A stretch of 64,000 nucleotides of DNA, taken from contig JAFWAX010000084.1 of the NCBI GenBank assembly GCA_017507385.1, positions 1 to 64,000 on the forward strand, in the 5' to 3' direction. Within the stretch, counting starts at the first letter, position 1. Each line of letters begins with the position of its first letter. A program made the translations under genes and the position numbers. Under the pieces are notes generated by a model, which saw nothing but the letters and a program-made list of their open reading frames with translations, ran no database searches and was not told the DNA's origin. Source of the DNA: Bacteroidaceae bacterium (GTDB taxonomy: Bacteria; Bacteroidota; Bacteroidia; Bacteroidales; Bacteroidaceae). Positions 15,999 to 26,300 of this stretch are shown one piece after another.

Positions 15999-17134
15999 TT
16001 ACTTCATCCAATAACCTTTTGGGCAGCTCTTGGTTGCACATTCGCTTGCCATCTTCTGGAAGTCTTCCAGCACATCCTGTGGCGAAGAGACCATACCGCC
16101 TGAGCGACCTGAAAGGTACACTGGCGCCTGTCCCTCTGTAGCGAGACGAACATCCTTCACCATCTGTCCCTCACACTGCTCAACACAGAGAATGCCCTTC
16201 ACCTGTCCTGCTAACTCGTTGATCTTCTTGTTAGGGAATGGCCAGAGCGTCTTGGGACGAAGCATGCCAACTTTCACACCTGACTCACGCAGCATCTCCA
16301 GTGTCTTCATGCTCACGCGTGAAGAGATGCCGTATGCTACGATGAGGTATTCTGTTTCGCTATCTACATTGTACAATTCAAAGTCTACCTCTTCAGCTTC
16401 AACCTGATTGTACTTGGCAGTCATTCTCTTGTTGCGTGCCTCCATCTCCTTGGCATCAAGCTCAAGTGTTGAGATGAAGTTGTACTGGCGATTCTTCAGG
16501 CCGATACCGTTTGTAGCCCATGGGCACTGCTTGGCAATCTCCTCATCTGTGCGGCGAGGAGTGAACGGAGGCAGCACAACCTTTTCCATCATCTGGCCAA
16601 TCATACCGTCTGACAGAACAATAACAGGCATGCGCCACTTGAAAGTCAGTTCCTTTGCCTTTCCCATGCAGTCGCACATTTCCTGTACGCTGTTAGGTGC
16701 AAGAACGATTACTCGGTAGTCACCATTTCCACCACCATAGACAGCCTGCTCATAGTCTGCCTGACCTGGCTGGATGGTACCAAGACCCGGACCTCCACGG
16801 CCAACGCTGACAATAACGCCTGGCAGCTCTACGCCTGCCATGTAGCTGAATCCTTCCTGCATCAGTGCTATACCAGGTGAAGAGCTGGATGTGAATGCCA
16901 GCTTACCGGTACTTCCTGCTGCATAGAGCATATTGATAGAGGCCAACTCGCTTTCAGCCTGCAGCATACCATGCCGGTTGTCTCCCAAGGCTTATCGAGA
17001 GCCAGTGTCTCAAGCACTTCGCTTTGCGGGGTAATTGGGTAGCCAAAGAATCCGTCATAACCATAACGGATTGCAGCTTTGGCAATTACTTCATTGCCTT
17101 TCAGCAATTCAATGTTGTTCTTTCCGTTGTCCAT
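15999..17134 (-). CDS. vorB: 2-oxoacid:ferredoxin oxidoreductase, alpha subunit (VorB-like), interrupted by a frameshift
   Basis: The N-terminal part starts at the ATG at 17134, preceded by a strong AAGGAGGAG ribosome-binding site (unusual in this phylum). It reads [19 protein letters not shown] then [26 protein letters not shown]. After that codon the family sequence ([20 protein letters not shown]) continues in the next frame, which stays open to the stop at 15999. Restoring one base near 16966 (minus strand GTATGCTGC to GTANTGCTGC) rejoins both parts into one about 378-aa protein of the normal length. The rest of the operon is intact. A sequencing error, a recent mutation or programmed shifting could explain it; the first is most likely. 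The downstream part alone would start at a TTG at 16988. Confidence 0.85.
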
Positions 17135-17136
17135 TT

Positions 17137-17364
17137 TTACTCCTCCTTTTTTCTGTAAACAGTAATGCATCCGTCTGGGCAGACAATAGCGCAGCTTGTA
17201 CAGCCATTGCACTTTTCCCAGTCTGTCTGTTCCGCATAGTTGTAACCCTTGTGGTTGACAGTTGCACTCAGTGTGACAAGATTCAATGGACATGCTATCG
17301 CGCAGAGGTTGCAACCTTTGCAACGCTCGATATCGACTACGATAGCGCCTCTCATTTTTGCCAT
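17137..17364 (-). CDS. 4Fe-4S ferredoxin-like delta subunit of 2-oxoacid oxidoreductase
   Basis: A 75-aa protein with two CxxCxxCxxxCP sites: C15-C18-C21-C25 ([12 protein letters not shown]) and [12 protein letters not shown] near 52-63. It passes electrons from the TPP site to external ferredoxin. It sits directly upstream of the alpha gene with 2 nt between stop and start, so the order here is delta-alpha-beta-gamma. Confidence 0.9.
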   Translation of the reverse strand: MAKMRGAIVVDIERCKGCNLCAIACPLNLVTLSATVNHKGYNYAEQTDWEKCNGCTSCAIVCPDGCITVYRKKEE

Positions 17365-17418
17365 ATTAATACCTTTATTTTATTATCCTTCAAACTTAAC
17401 TTTTATCCTTAGAAACTT

Positions 17419-17598
17419 TCACGGGTTGTATATATCCTTGCAATAGAATTCGATGACATCCATCGCCATCTTTCTCAATTCTACGGCATCCGATTTCGGA
17501 TTCAGCTTAATGGCTTCGGCATAAGAATCAAGGCATTCCTTCCAATCCATGCGCGAATATGCCTCTTTACCTTTCTTAATCCATTCTGCCTCAGTCAT
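17419..17598 (-). CDS. Small TPR-like protein in the oxidoreductase operon
   Basis: A 59-aa protein read from the ATG at 17598 (MTEAEWIKKGKEAY) to the TGA at 17419. It contains one tetratricopeptide-like helix pair: GKEAYSRMDWKECLDSYAEA then IKLNPKSDAVELRKMAMD. It is placed between the ligase (21 nt upstream) and the ferredoxin subunit (54 nt downstream), and a comparable small TPR gene is frequently found at this place in Bacteroidales oxidoreductase operons. Function is unknown; an assembly or docking role for the complex is only a guess. Confidence 0.75.
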   Translation of the reverse strand: MTEAEWIKKGKEAYSRMDWKECLDSYAEAIKLNPKSDAVELRKMAMDVIEFYCKDIYNP

Positions 17599-17619
17599 CT
17601 GTTTTTGTTTTTACTTGAT

Positions 17620-19299
17620 TTATACCGTTTTAGCCTTCTTGCAGTCGTTCTCTCTGATTTCCACACGACGAATCTTTCCCGACTGAGTCTTAGGCAGTTC
17701 GTCCACGAACTCTACGATACGAGGATACTTGTATGGAGCAGTGTTCACCTTCACATGGTCTTGCAGTTCTTTTATCAGTTCCTCTCCGGCCTTGCTCTTC
17801 CACTCCTTGCCGAGAACGATGGTCGCCTTCACCACAGCTCCGCGAATCTCGTCAGGAACACCTGTGATGGCGCATTCAACCACAGCCGGGTGAGTCATCA
17901 GCACACTTTCCACTTCAAAGGGACCGATGCGATAACCGGACGACTTGATAACATCGTCTGCACGTCCCACAAACCAATAGTATCCGTCTTCATCCTTGTA
18001 AGCAAGGTCGCCTGTGAAATAGAATCCATCGTGCCATGCCTTTGCAGTGGCCTCCTCGTTGCGATAATACTCGCAGCTAAGTCCGATTGGCTTACCTTGA
18101 TCTACGCGGATGGCTATTTGGCCTTGTTCGCCTACAGCTGCTTCTGTGCCATCGAATTTAATCAGATGCACATCGTACTGCGGCATCGGACGTCCCATTG
18201 AGCCTGGCTTCGTCTTCATCCATGGTGTCGATGCGATGAGACAGGTTGTTTCTGTCTGTCCGAAACCTTCCTTGATTTCAAGACCTGTCACCTCAAGGAA
18301 CTTCTCATACACAGCCGAATTGAGGGCTTCGCCAGCCGTTGCCACGTGTTCCAGCGAGCTGAGGTCAAACTTCGTCAAGTCTTCGCGAATCATGAAACGA
18401 TAGATGGTTGGAGGAGCACAGAAGCTCGTAATACGATACGTTCCAATCTTCTCCAGAATATCGGCTGGAGTGAACTTCTCATGGTCATAGACAAAGAGCG
18501 TTGCTCCGGCAATCCACTGTCCGTACATCTTTCCCCACGTTGCCTTTGCCCATCCCGTGTCAGCCACAGTCAAGTGCAAGCTGCCGACATGCAAGTTGTG
18601 CCAATAAGCAGCCGTTCCGATATGTCCAAGCGGATAGGTATAATCATGAGCCACCATTTTGGGCTGTCCGCTGGTGCCTGAAGTGAAGTAAATCAAACTG
18701 TAATCTGTTGATTCTGACTTTCTTCCTCCTGTATATTCAGAAGCCGCAGCAACGCCTTTCTTGAAATCCTCCCACCCTTCTGGAACTATAGGGCCAATGC
18801 TGATACGATACTTGAGAGTTTCGCACTCAGGATATGCCTTGTTCACACTGCTGATAATCTCTTCATCTCCACAGGTAACAACAGCCTTGATATCAGCATT
18901 GTTTGAACGATACACAATATCCTTCTTGGTCAAAAGGAAAGAAGCAGGAACAGCCACAGCACCAAGCCTGTGCAGTGCCAGCATGGTCAGCCAGAACTGA
19001 TAGCGGCGCTTCAAAATCAGCATCACCACGTCACCTCTTCCAATCCCTAATGAAGACAGATAACCCGCAACCTTATTAGACTCGCGACGTATATCCTCGA
19101 ACGTGAATCGACGCTCCACCCCCTTGTCGTTGCACCACAGCAACGCAAGACGGTCTGGCGTTTCTTTCGCCCACTCGTCCATCACATCGTAGGCAAAGTT
19201 GAAATTCTCAGGAACGACGAACTTGAAATTCTTCTGGAAATCTTCCTGAGAAGAGAAGGTTGACTGTTTAAGAAATCTGTCAAGTATTACATTAGCCAT
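17620..19299 (-). CDS. AMP-binding acyl-CoA ligase
   Basis: A 559-aa adenylate-forming enzyme: LIYFTSGTSGQPKMVAH at 202-217 (A3 ATP loop), GFGQTET (A5), TGDLAYKDEDGYYWFVGR (A7), and LPKTQSGKIRR (A10 catalytic Lys) near the end. It converts a carboxylic acid, ATP and CoA to acyl-CoA and AMP. Its position as first gene of the 2-oxoacid:ferredoxin oxidoreductase operon suggests it handles the same short or branched acyl groups, running either way. Substrate is not readable from sequence. Transcribed from the strong promoter at 19417-19448. Confidence 0.88.
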   Translation of the reverse strand: MANVILDRFLKQSTFSSQEDFQKNFKFVVPENFNFAYDVMDEWAKETPDRLALLWCNDKGVERRFTFEDIRRESNKVAGYLSSLGIGRGDVVMLILKRRYQFWLTMLALHRLGAVAVPASFLLTKKDIVYRSNNADIKAVVTCGDEEIISSVNKAYPECETLKYRISIGPIVPEGWEDFKKGVAAASEYTGGRKSESTDYSLIYFTSGTSGQPKMVAHDYTYPLGHIGTAAYWHNLHVGSLHLTVADTGWAKATWGKMYGQWIAGATLFVYDHEKFTPADILEKIGTYRITSFCAPPTIYRFMIREDLTKFDLSSLEHVATAGEALNSAVYEKFLEVTGLEIKEGFGQTETTCLIASTPWMKTKPGSMGRPMPQYDVHLIKFDGTEAAVGEQGQIAIRVDQGKPIGLSCEYYRNEEATAKAWHDGFYFTGDLAYKDEDGYYWFVGRADDVIKSSGYRIGPFEVESVLMTHPAVVECAITGVPDEIRGAVVKATIVLGKEWKSKAGEELIKELQDHVKVNTAPYKYPRIVEFVDELPKTQSGKIRRVEIRENDCKKAKTV

Positions 19300-19382
19300 A
19301 TTTTGCTGTCTCTTTGTGCAGAGTATGATAAAATATTACGCACACTTTGAATTATTCTGTGTTAATTTTAGCCAAAAAAAAT

Positions 19383-19404
19383 GCACACCCTTTTACCAGG
19401 GTGC
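19383..19404 (-). promoter_or_regulatory. Hairpin plus T8 at the extreme 5' end of the ligase transcript
   Basis: On the minus strand GCACCC-(8 nt)-GGGTGT/GC is followed immediately by eight T. It begins only about six nt after the predicted start of transcription. It has the form of an intrinsic terminator or a 5'-protecting hairpin in the 110-nt leader; which one is not decided by sequence. Confidence 0.55.
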
Positions 19405-19416
19405 AAAATTCGGCTC

Positions 19417-19448
19417 CAAAGTTACCAACAAAATGTGTGTTAAACAAA
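19417..19448 (-). promoter_or_regulatory. Promoter of the ligase/2-oxoacid oxidoreductase operon
   Basis: Minus strand TTTG (19448-19445), 20 nt, TAACTTTG (19424-19417). Full consensus for the Bacteroidetes primary sigma factor. Confidence 0.75.
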
Positions 19449-19614
19449 TAAAAAAGCTGTAATCATAAGCATTTTACACATATTTTTAACGAATGTACAA
19501 AAAAGAGCCCCCAAAATGCACATCTAAAAAACAGATGTGTAAAATAATGCAAGTCCGTTGAAATCCATATCGCCATCTTCATCGCCACGATGACAGAGCA
19601 ACAGACTAATGATT

Positions 19615-19660
19615 AACCGCACCCTTCGGGTACGGCATGGCGTACCCGAGGGGTGCGGTT
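19615..19660. repeat. GC-rich inverted repeat, copy 1 of ACCGCACCCxTCGGGTACG family
   Basis: Arms of 20 bp (AACCGCACCCTTCGGGTACG and its complement, one G-T wobble) around a GCATGG loop, followed by TTTTAC. It lies between the divergent ligase promoter and the K+ channel gene. A related hairpin occurs at 52667-52733. Confidence 0.8.
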
Positions 19661-19777
19661 TTACAGAAAAGCAGATTCTTTCCTTTTTTCAGCACAAACT
19701 CAACAATTTTGAATGCAAAACCATTCATCGAACCCACGTTAAAATCTAAAAAACACAAAGACTCAAAAAAAAAACAC

Positions 19778-19785
19778 TATCTTTG
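19778..19785 (+). promoter_or_regulatory. -7 element immediately before the K+ channel start
   Basis: TATCTTTG ends five nt before the ATG at 19790. With the usual 5-8 nt spacing transcription would start at or beside the A of the ATG, giving a leaderless or almost leaderless mRNA. I see no clear TTTG at the -33 position. Confidence 0.55.
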
Positions 19786-19789
19786 CCAC

Positions 19790-20617
19790 ATGAAACGATT
19801 CATAGCCCTTTTAAAAGACAAGCCACGTCTGTATGAAATCGTGGCGCATTCAGACACCCGTGCAGGAAAGGCATTCGACATAGCCGTCATGGTTGCCATT
19901 GTTCTCAGCCTGCTGGTTGCTTTTGTCGAAACGCTCCCAACCGTTGCAGGACGCTTCAAAGACGTACTCACCGTGCTGGAATATGTGCTGACATTCTTCT
20001 TCACGATGGAATATGTATTGCGCATCTACTGTTCGCCCAAGCCCAAAGACTACGCATTCAGCTTTTTCGGCATCATCGATTTGCTGGCCACACTCCCACT
20101 CTATCTCTCTTTCATACCGGGCATGTCCAGCGCACGCTACTTCTTTGTTCTGCGAACATTCCGCCTCATACGCATTTTCCGTGTGCTCAAGCTTTTCAGT
20201 TTCATCAACGAAGGGTATCTGCTTATGCAAAGTATACGCCTGAGCCTGAAGAAAATAACCGTTTACTTTCTCTTTGTGCTGATACTGGTAACTATTCTCG
20301 GCACACTCATGTTCATGGTTGAAGGCGGACAACCGCACACACACTTCACCGACATCGGCACCAGCATCTACTGGGCCATCGTCACCCTCACCACTGTCGG
20401 CTACGGCGACATCACCCCTGTCACTTACATAGGCCGCATCCTGTCGGGCATTGTCATGATTCTTGGCTACACCATCATCGCTGTCCCAACAGGCATCGTG
20501 TCGGCAACAATGATTGACGAAAGCCGAAAGAAAGGAAAGAACGGGCGGTGCCCACGATGCATGGAAAAGACTGACACCAAAGCGAACTACTGCAAGCACT
20601 GCGGAGAGAAACTATGA
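19790..20617 (+). CDS. Voltage-gated-type potassium channel subunit with C-terminal zinc ribbon
   Basis: A 275-aa inner-membrane protein. Six transmembrane segments fit a Kv fold: S1 near 29-47, S2 near 62-80, S3 near 90-108, S4 with regularly spaced Arg (R122, R125, R128, R131), the pore helix and selectivity filter TTVGYGD at 201-207, and S6 near 218-240. It has the proline-valine-proline-like hinge IAVPTG at the end of S6. The tail holds C254-x2-C257 and C268-x2-C271, a zinc ribbon that is not part of ordinary channels. I took the ATG at 19790 rather than an upstream start, because the added 51 residues are basic and low-complexity and overlap the hairpin. It ends in an ATGA overlap with the next gene. 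Confidence 0.9.
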   Translation: MKRFIALLKDKPRLYEIVAHSDTRAGKAFDIAVMVAIVLSLLVAFVETLPTVAGRFKDVLTVLEYVLTFFFTMEYVLRIYCSPKPKDYAFSFFGIIDLLATLPLYLSFIPGMSSARYFFVLRTFRLIRIFRVLKLFSFINEGYLLMQSIRLSLKKITVYFLFVLILVTILGTLMFMVEGGQPHTHFTDIGTSIYWAIVTLTTVGYGDITPVTYIGRILSGIVMILGYTIIAVPTGIVSATMIDESRKKGKNGRCPRCMEKTDTKANYCKHCGEKL

Positions 20618-21198
20618 AAGTTTTCATCAACGAACAGATAGACCTCATCACCCGCGAAGAACTCAGCCGCGCTATCGCCACGCTGCCCGACTGGAGGCGT
20701 GAGAAGGCACTGCGTTTCAAGCATGAGCAGGGGCAGAAGGAATGCACATTCGCCTATCTGCTGCTGCAAGAAGCCCTGTCGGACGTGTATGGCATCAGCG
20801 ACCTCAGCCCTTTCATCATCGGCGAACACGGCAAGCCCGCCCTTGCCGAGCATCCCTCGATACATTTCAACATGAGCCACTGCCGCCATGCCATTGCCTG
20901 TGTCGTATCTGACCATCCCGTCGGCATCGACATCGAACGCATTGGCAGATACAAGGAGACGTTGGCACGCCATGTGCTCAACGAGCAAGAGTTCGCACAG
21001 GTAACCAATTCACGGCAGCCCGACATTGAGTTTGCTCGATTCTGGACACAAAAAGAGGCTATCGTCAAACTCACAGGACGCGGCATCGACGACGATTTGA
21101 AAAATCTCCTTTTAAAATATAATAATGTGTCGCTTCACACTGAGGAGCATCCGGACAAAGGCTATGTCCTGAGTGTCGCAACAATGGACGCACACTAA
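20614..21198 (+). CDS. 4'-phosphopantetheinyl transferase superfamily protein (Sfp-like)
   Basis: A 194-aa protein. GEHGKPAL at 70-77, FNMSH at 85-89, VGIDIERI at 103-110 (the Mg-binding Asp106 and Glu108) and WTQKEAIVKL at 144-153 are the four Sfp/AcpT motifs. The enzyme transfers the phosphopantetheine arm from CoA to a Ser of carrier proteins. No carrier protein or synthase gene is nearby, so its target is unknown. Start overlaps the K+ channel stop by ATGA, which ties two unrelated functions in one transcript. Confidence 0.87.
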   Translation: MKVFINEQIDLITREELSRAIATLPDWRREKALRFKHEQGQKECTFAYLLLQEALSDVYGISDLSPFIIGEHGKPALAEHPSIHFNMSHCRHAIACVVSDHPVGIDIERIGRYKETLARHVLNEQEFAQVTNSRQPDIEFARFWTQKEAIVKLTGRGIDDDLKNLLLKYNNVSLHTEEHPDKGYVLSVATMDAH

Positions 21199-21603
21199 AA
21201 ATCGCGCTCTTCGAATCTGAAGAAGTGAAGAAGATAAAGGGAGATAGAGGGAGATTATATGAAAGGAGTTAGAAGAAGTTAGAAGAAGTTAGAAGAAGTT
21301 AGAGGACGAGTGTTGTGCTGACGTTTTCGGGGTGTTTTTTTTGAAGGAGTTAGAGGACGATACTTGAAAACGTCAGCATAACATTCGTCCTATATCTTCT
21401 TATATCTCCCTATTTCTTCTCAACTTACGAAACTTGATTTGGGGAGTTAGAGGAAGTTAGAGGACAATACATAGCATAACATTCGTCTTTTATCTTCCTC
21501 TATCTTCCTCTAACTCCTTCTAACTCCTTTATTTTCCTCTAACTCCTTTCAAAACAACTCCTTAACTACAAAGTTTTTCATTCCACTCCTTGGGATGCCC
21601 ATC
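21199..21603. repeat. Second cluster of purine/pyrimidine stem repeats
   Basis: No gene. The stretch holds several copies of the same repeat as 13.7-14.5 kb: purine words (GTTAGAAGAAGTTAGAAG), the middle pair GGACGAGTGTTGTGCTGACG (21303) and AAAACGTCAGCATAACATTC (21366), which are near-complementary, and pyrimidine words up to about 21550. It separates the phosphopantetheinyl transferase gene from the convergent fhs gene, so it may also act as a double-sided terminator. Confidence 0.8.
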
Positions 21604-23271
21604 TTATGACAGTCCTTCGATGAGTCCATCCACAATCGTGATGCGCTCCGCCTGAGGTGACTTGTTTAGTCCTGGCATACGCATGATGTCGCCAGCAATG
21701 GCAACAATCATCTCTGCACCAGCATTGATGACGAGGTCGCGGATGTTGATGTTGAAGCCTGTCGGACAGCCATAGCGTGTCTGGTCGGCAGAGAAAGAGT
21801 ACTGTGTCTTGGCGATGCAGACAGGGTAATTCTCTATGCCCAGTTTCTTGATGCGCACCAGCATCTTCTCAGCTGCCTTGCCATAGGTCACGCCCGATGC
21901 TCCGTAAATCTTGCTGCACACCTTCTCTATCTTTGTCTTGATGTCGTCTGTGTCCTCGTATGTCAGCTGCAGCGGCTCTGATGGCTGCTGCTCAATGGTG
22001 TCGATAACCAGCTGAGCCAATTCCTTCGCACCTTCACCACCCTGCATAAAGGCGTTGTTGACAGCAAAGCCCACACCCTGCTCTTCGCAGTGGCGGCGCA
22101 GCAGCTCGACCTCCTCGTCTGTGTCAGTAGCATAACGATTGAACGCCACCACCACATTCTGTCCGAAGCTCCGCATATTGGCAATGTGCCGGTCAAGATT
22201 CTTGCATCCTTCGACAAGTCCTTCTGCATTAGGCTCCTTAATCTTGTCAACAGACACGCCTCCATGCATCTTCAGTCCCTGCGTCGTCGCAACAATCAGC
22301 GTCAGCTTTGGCTGCAATCCGCTCTTGCGGCACTTCACGTTGAAGAATTTCTCCGCTCCGAGGTCAGCGCCGAAGCCAGCCTCCGTTACCACATAGTCAG
22401 AGAATGTCATCGCCATGCGTGTGGCAATCACCGTGTTACATCCATGGGCAATGTTGGCGAATGGACCGCCATGCACAAACGCCGGCGTCTGCTCCGTGGT
22501 CTGCACCAGATTCGGACTGATGGCATCCATGAGCAGCACTGTGATAGCTCCGTCCACACCCATATCCTTCACTCTGAACGGCGTGTCATCCGTCTTGATG
22601 CCCAGAATGATGTTGCCGATGCGTCGGCGCAAGTCGTCCAAATCCCTTGACAGGCACAGAATGGCCATAATTTCAGAAGCAGGAGTGATGTCGAAGCCAC
22701 TCTCCAGCACAATGCCATCGGTCTTGGCTCCAAGCCCTGTCACCACATTGCGCAGATTGCGGTCGTTCACGTCCAGCACACGCTTCCACAGCACCTCCTT
22801 CAGCGCAAATCCCTCCTCACGATGCTGGTATATATAGTTGTCAAGCAACGCTGCAATCATGTTGTGCGCAGAAGTCACCGCATGGAAGTCACCCGTAAAG
22901 TGCAGGTTTATCTTCTCCATCGGCAACACCTGAGCATAGCCGCCGCCTGCTGCACCGCCCTTCACGCCGAAGCAAGGACCCAGCGATGGTTCGCGCAGTG
23001 CGCACACAGCCTTCTTGCCCAGTTTGTTCAGTCCAAGTGCCAAGCCAATGCTCACCGTCGTCTTGCCAATGCCTGCTTTCGTCGGGGTGATAGCTGTGAC
23101 CAGAATCAAATTGCTCCCCTTCACTTTCTGTTCATCAATCAGTCGATTAGGCACCTTGGCAATATACTTGCCATACAACTCCAGTTCATCCACTGGAACG
23201 TCAATATACTTTGCGATGTCCTCAATATTGCTCAACCGACATTCGCGAGCAATTTCAATGTCTGTTTTCAT
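21604..23271 (-). CDS. fhs: Formate--tetrahydrofolate ligase
   Basis: A 555-aa enzyme, the normal length. It makes 10-formyl-THF from formate, THF and ATP for one-carbon metabolism. Seen: [20 protein letters not shown] around residues 61-80 (the modified P-loop), [33 protein letters not shown], and the C-terminal [13 protein letters not shown]. Monocistronic by appearance, with its own promoter at 23325-23332 placed right beside the terminator of the upstream secreted-protein gene. Confidence 0.97.
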   Translation of the reverse strand: MKTDIEIARECRLSNIEDIAKYIDVPVDELELYGKYIAKVPNRLIDEQKVKGSNLILVTAITPTKAGIGKTTVSIGLALGLNKLGKKAVCALREPSLGPCFGVKGGAAGGGYAQVLPMEKINLHFTGDFHAVTSAHNMIAALLDNYIYQHREEGFALKEVLWKRVLDVNDRNLRNVVTGLGAKTDGIVLESGFDITPASEIMAILCLSRDLDDLRRRIGNIILGIKTDDTPFRVKDMGVDGAITVLLMDAISPNLVQTTEQTPAFVHGGPFANIAHGCNTVIATRMAMTFSDYVVTEAGFGADLGAEKFFNVKCRKSGLQPKLTLIVATTQGLKMHGGVSVDKIKEPNAEGLVEGCKNLDRHIANMRSFGQNVVVAFNRYATDTDEEVELLRRHCEEQGVGFAVNNAFMQGGEGAKELAQLVIDTIEQQPSEPLQLTYEDTDDIKTKIEKVCSKIYGASGVTYGKAAEKMLVRIKKLGIENYPVCIAKTQYSFSADQTRYGCPTGFNINIRDLVINAGAEMIVAIAGDIMRMPGLNKSPQAERITIVDGLIEGLS

Positions 23272-23324
23272 GCAGGTTAGATGTTAGAGATTAAGAAAAA
23301 TCTGCTCATCACGTGAGCTGGTTG

Positions 23325-23332
23325 CAAAGATA
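23325..23332 (-). promoter_or_regulatory. -7 element of the fhs promoter
   Basis: Minus strand TATCTTTG, 54 nt before the ATG of fhs. A good TTTG at -33 is not seen because the terminator of the upstream gene occupies that stretch. Confidence 0.55.
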
Positions 23333-23337
23333 AGAAA

Positions 23338-23369
23338 AAAGGTACAAAGTCCGAAAACTTTGTACCTTT
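23338..23369 (-). terminator. Terminator of the large secreted protein gene
   Basis: Perfect 12-bp hairpin AAAGGTACAAAG-(8 nt)-CTTTGTACCTTT followed by T residues in the minus direction, 24 nt after the stop at 23394. Confidence 0.85.
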
Positions 23370-23393
23370 TTTTATTGAAAGAAAAATTCTTTT

Positions 23394-26300
23394 TTACTTT
23401 ACAAGCACTTTCTTTGTTGAGCCATCAGAGAACTTCACGATGTTCAAGCCCTTCTGAAGAGCGTTCACCTGTGCACCAGCTGTAGTGTAGATAGCCACAG
23501 GAACCGCATCGCCCTCTGTGCCAACACCTTCAATGCCTGATGGGTCGCCAGATTCTGTCTTAGCGCTTGATGTGCCGAAGCTTGTGAGCTTCCAGTTGTC
23601 CCAGATAGCCCAAGTGCCATTAGAACTGTTCTTAGCACCGATAACCACGTCAGACTTCTCCTCGAGCGTGAACACCACGCGAACCACATAGTTCAGTTCA
23701 TCGCTGAGCGCATTGCCATCAGCATCAGTCTCCTCGAAGCAAGCTCCAGCAGTCTGCATGTTGTTAGGCGTATAAGAAAGCGTAGCGGCATTCTTGCCTA
23801 CCAGCAGAGAGTCAGACAGTTCTGTGCAGCTCGCTTCAATTAGCGACTTGTCGGCACGACGACCTTCAGAAATGAGACGGAATGGCTCAGAATAAGTCTT
23901 GTCGCCCACCTTCACATAGACAAAAGCAGACTGTATAGCCTCCTTCTTGCCCATCAGCAGAGAGTCGAGGTCTGCCTGTGCATTAGCAGAAGGAATGCGG
24001 TTGAAGCAGTTCAGTGCCACCTCGTATGTACCAGCTGGCAGGCTGTAAATAGTCTGGTAGTGGTCAAACGTAGCCTGATAGTATTCTACCATGTCTGTAC
24101 GGTTCAGTCCTGAAAGGTCTCTTGTGCTACCCTGCCAGCCTGTGCAAGTAGCATCCTCATAAGAAGGATTAACAATAAGTGATGTGAGATCGACTGGATT
24201 CTCGTCTGAAGCCTCGCTTGATGCAGCAGGAATCTTCAGGTCAGCAGCCACAGCATTGATTTTCTCGATGAATGCCTCAATCTCCTCATTTGTCATCTCA
24301 TCCACATCACCTTCGAGCGCATCGTATGCAGCCTGAGCCTCAGCAGATGCATTCTCGTAGTAATCCTCTGCCACCGTCATAAGGTTCTCGTCTGCAGCAA
24401 AGAACTTAGCCATCACCTCGATATTAGCCTTAGCGTTATCGTATGCAGCCTGCAGCGCAGCCTTAGCATCACTCATCGCAGCCACATCCTTACCCACAGC
24501 ACCTTCTGCTGCTTCAGTAGCATCAAGGAGTTGCTGTGCAGCAAGACCGTTCATCATGCCGTCATTTTCTTCAATGAAACTCTTCACCTCATCCACGAAG
24601 TTAGCCAGCTCAGCAGTCAAAGCATCCTTGTCAATCGCATTGTAAGCGATAGAGAATGTGTACCATACCACCCAGCTGTCGCCTTCCATCTGTGTTGAAT
24701 TCACACCGAATGTCAGGTCGCCCTGCTCAGTCAGCACCGTAGTGACAGATTTCTGGAGCTGATCAGTATAAGCCTCGTCCTCGAACAAGTCATAAGCATT
24801 CTTTTGGTTATTAGGCACATACTTCTTCGTGCCGTCAGACAGATTGACTTCACCCCAGCCGTCCTTGCTATCCAGCGCAATGGCAGCCACGTTCGTCAAA
24901 CCAGTCTTAGAATATCCAGCAAAGACAGCAGCCGCAGGCTCCACTGATGGGTCATAACCCTCAAGGTTAGGCAAATTAGCAGCATTGCGGAAGAATGCCT
25001 TCGTTGTGATGGTATAGGTACCAGCAGGCATATCCTTCATTGTGCGGCTCACCTCAAATGGGCTCTGGTTCCACACTTCGGCTGTACCATACTGAGTCTT
25101 GAAGTTTGTAGCTGTGCCATACACCCATTCCTTGTCAGGAACATTCTCGCCACCCTGTGCCGTTGTGCTATAAGTATAAGCCAGCTGGTCAAACAGAATA
25201 GAGATGTCGAGGTCCTTGTCAAATCCTGTGCCATTCTCCACTGCATTTTCCCATGCAATCTGCACGCCATCCTTCACGATAGCACCCAGCGTATCAATAG
25301 CCTGCTCAATCTGTGCAGTAGTCCAGCTGTATTCATCGATGGCAGTCATCACCTCATCATTCAGGTCTTGTAGATTGCCATACAATGGCTCAAAACCCTC
25401 ATATTCAGCAAGCGCATTTGACAGCGCGCCACCTTCATCATAGAATCCATTCAGCTTCTCGTATGCAGCAATGTTTTCCTTCACTTCTGGAAGCAGCGCA
25501 TTGATAGCGTCTGAAGCAGCCTTGTTTGCCTCCGCATCATCACTCTGCGAGCTCACCAGCTTGGCACCAGCCTTCACCAGCTCGTCCAGTTCATCATACA
25601 GTTCTGTGTAGAAGCTTTCATCGAGTGCCTTTTCGCCGGCAGCCACAGCAGCCTGCAACGCAAAGAGCGATGGGTCAATCTCTGTCTCACCCACATAGTA
25701 GAGAGCGAAACCGTCGATGAAGAAGTGAGGCATAGAGCCAGAACCAGCGTTTGCAGCAGTGAAGCCGACAGAGAACTGACCCGAGGTCTCCTCCTCCAGC
25801 TCGAACTTAATCTGTTCCTTCATCCACTTGCCCTCTTCAAACTTCTTCAGGGCACCAAAATATTCATTGCCGTCCGCATCGATGAAACCCATCAGGTTCT
25901 GACCAATCTCACCTGCGCCACCAGCATTGTAGTAAGAGATTTCCAAAGTGTACTTACCCGCAGGAATTGTCACAGCCTGCGTATATTGTGACTTTGCGGT
26001 CCACACACTGACGAAACCAAGCAAGTTGCCCTCTGTTGAGCCGTCAGACATCGCTGTTGGAGGAAGGAACGCCTTGCCGCCAAGGAATGAATTGCTGCCC
26101 AGTTTGAACACACCGCAAGCACGAGCATTCTCGTTTGGATTGCTTGGCACCCAACCCTCAACAGGCAACATGCCATAGTAATTCACAACACGGCCATTTG
26201 CACCGTTCGGGTCAACCATGTCATAATCATAAGTACAAATACCGTCATCCTCAGGCAGCGGAGTGCCGAGCGTGAAGTGAGGGTTCGTGATGAAGAAAGC

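Noticed and set aside
19637..19789. N-terminal extension of the K+ channel frame
   Set aside because: It would start inside a GC-rich hairpin, is basic and low-complexity, and the promoter element lies inside it.
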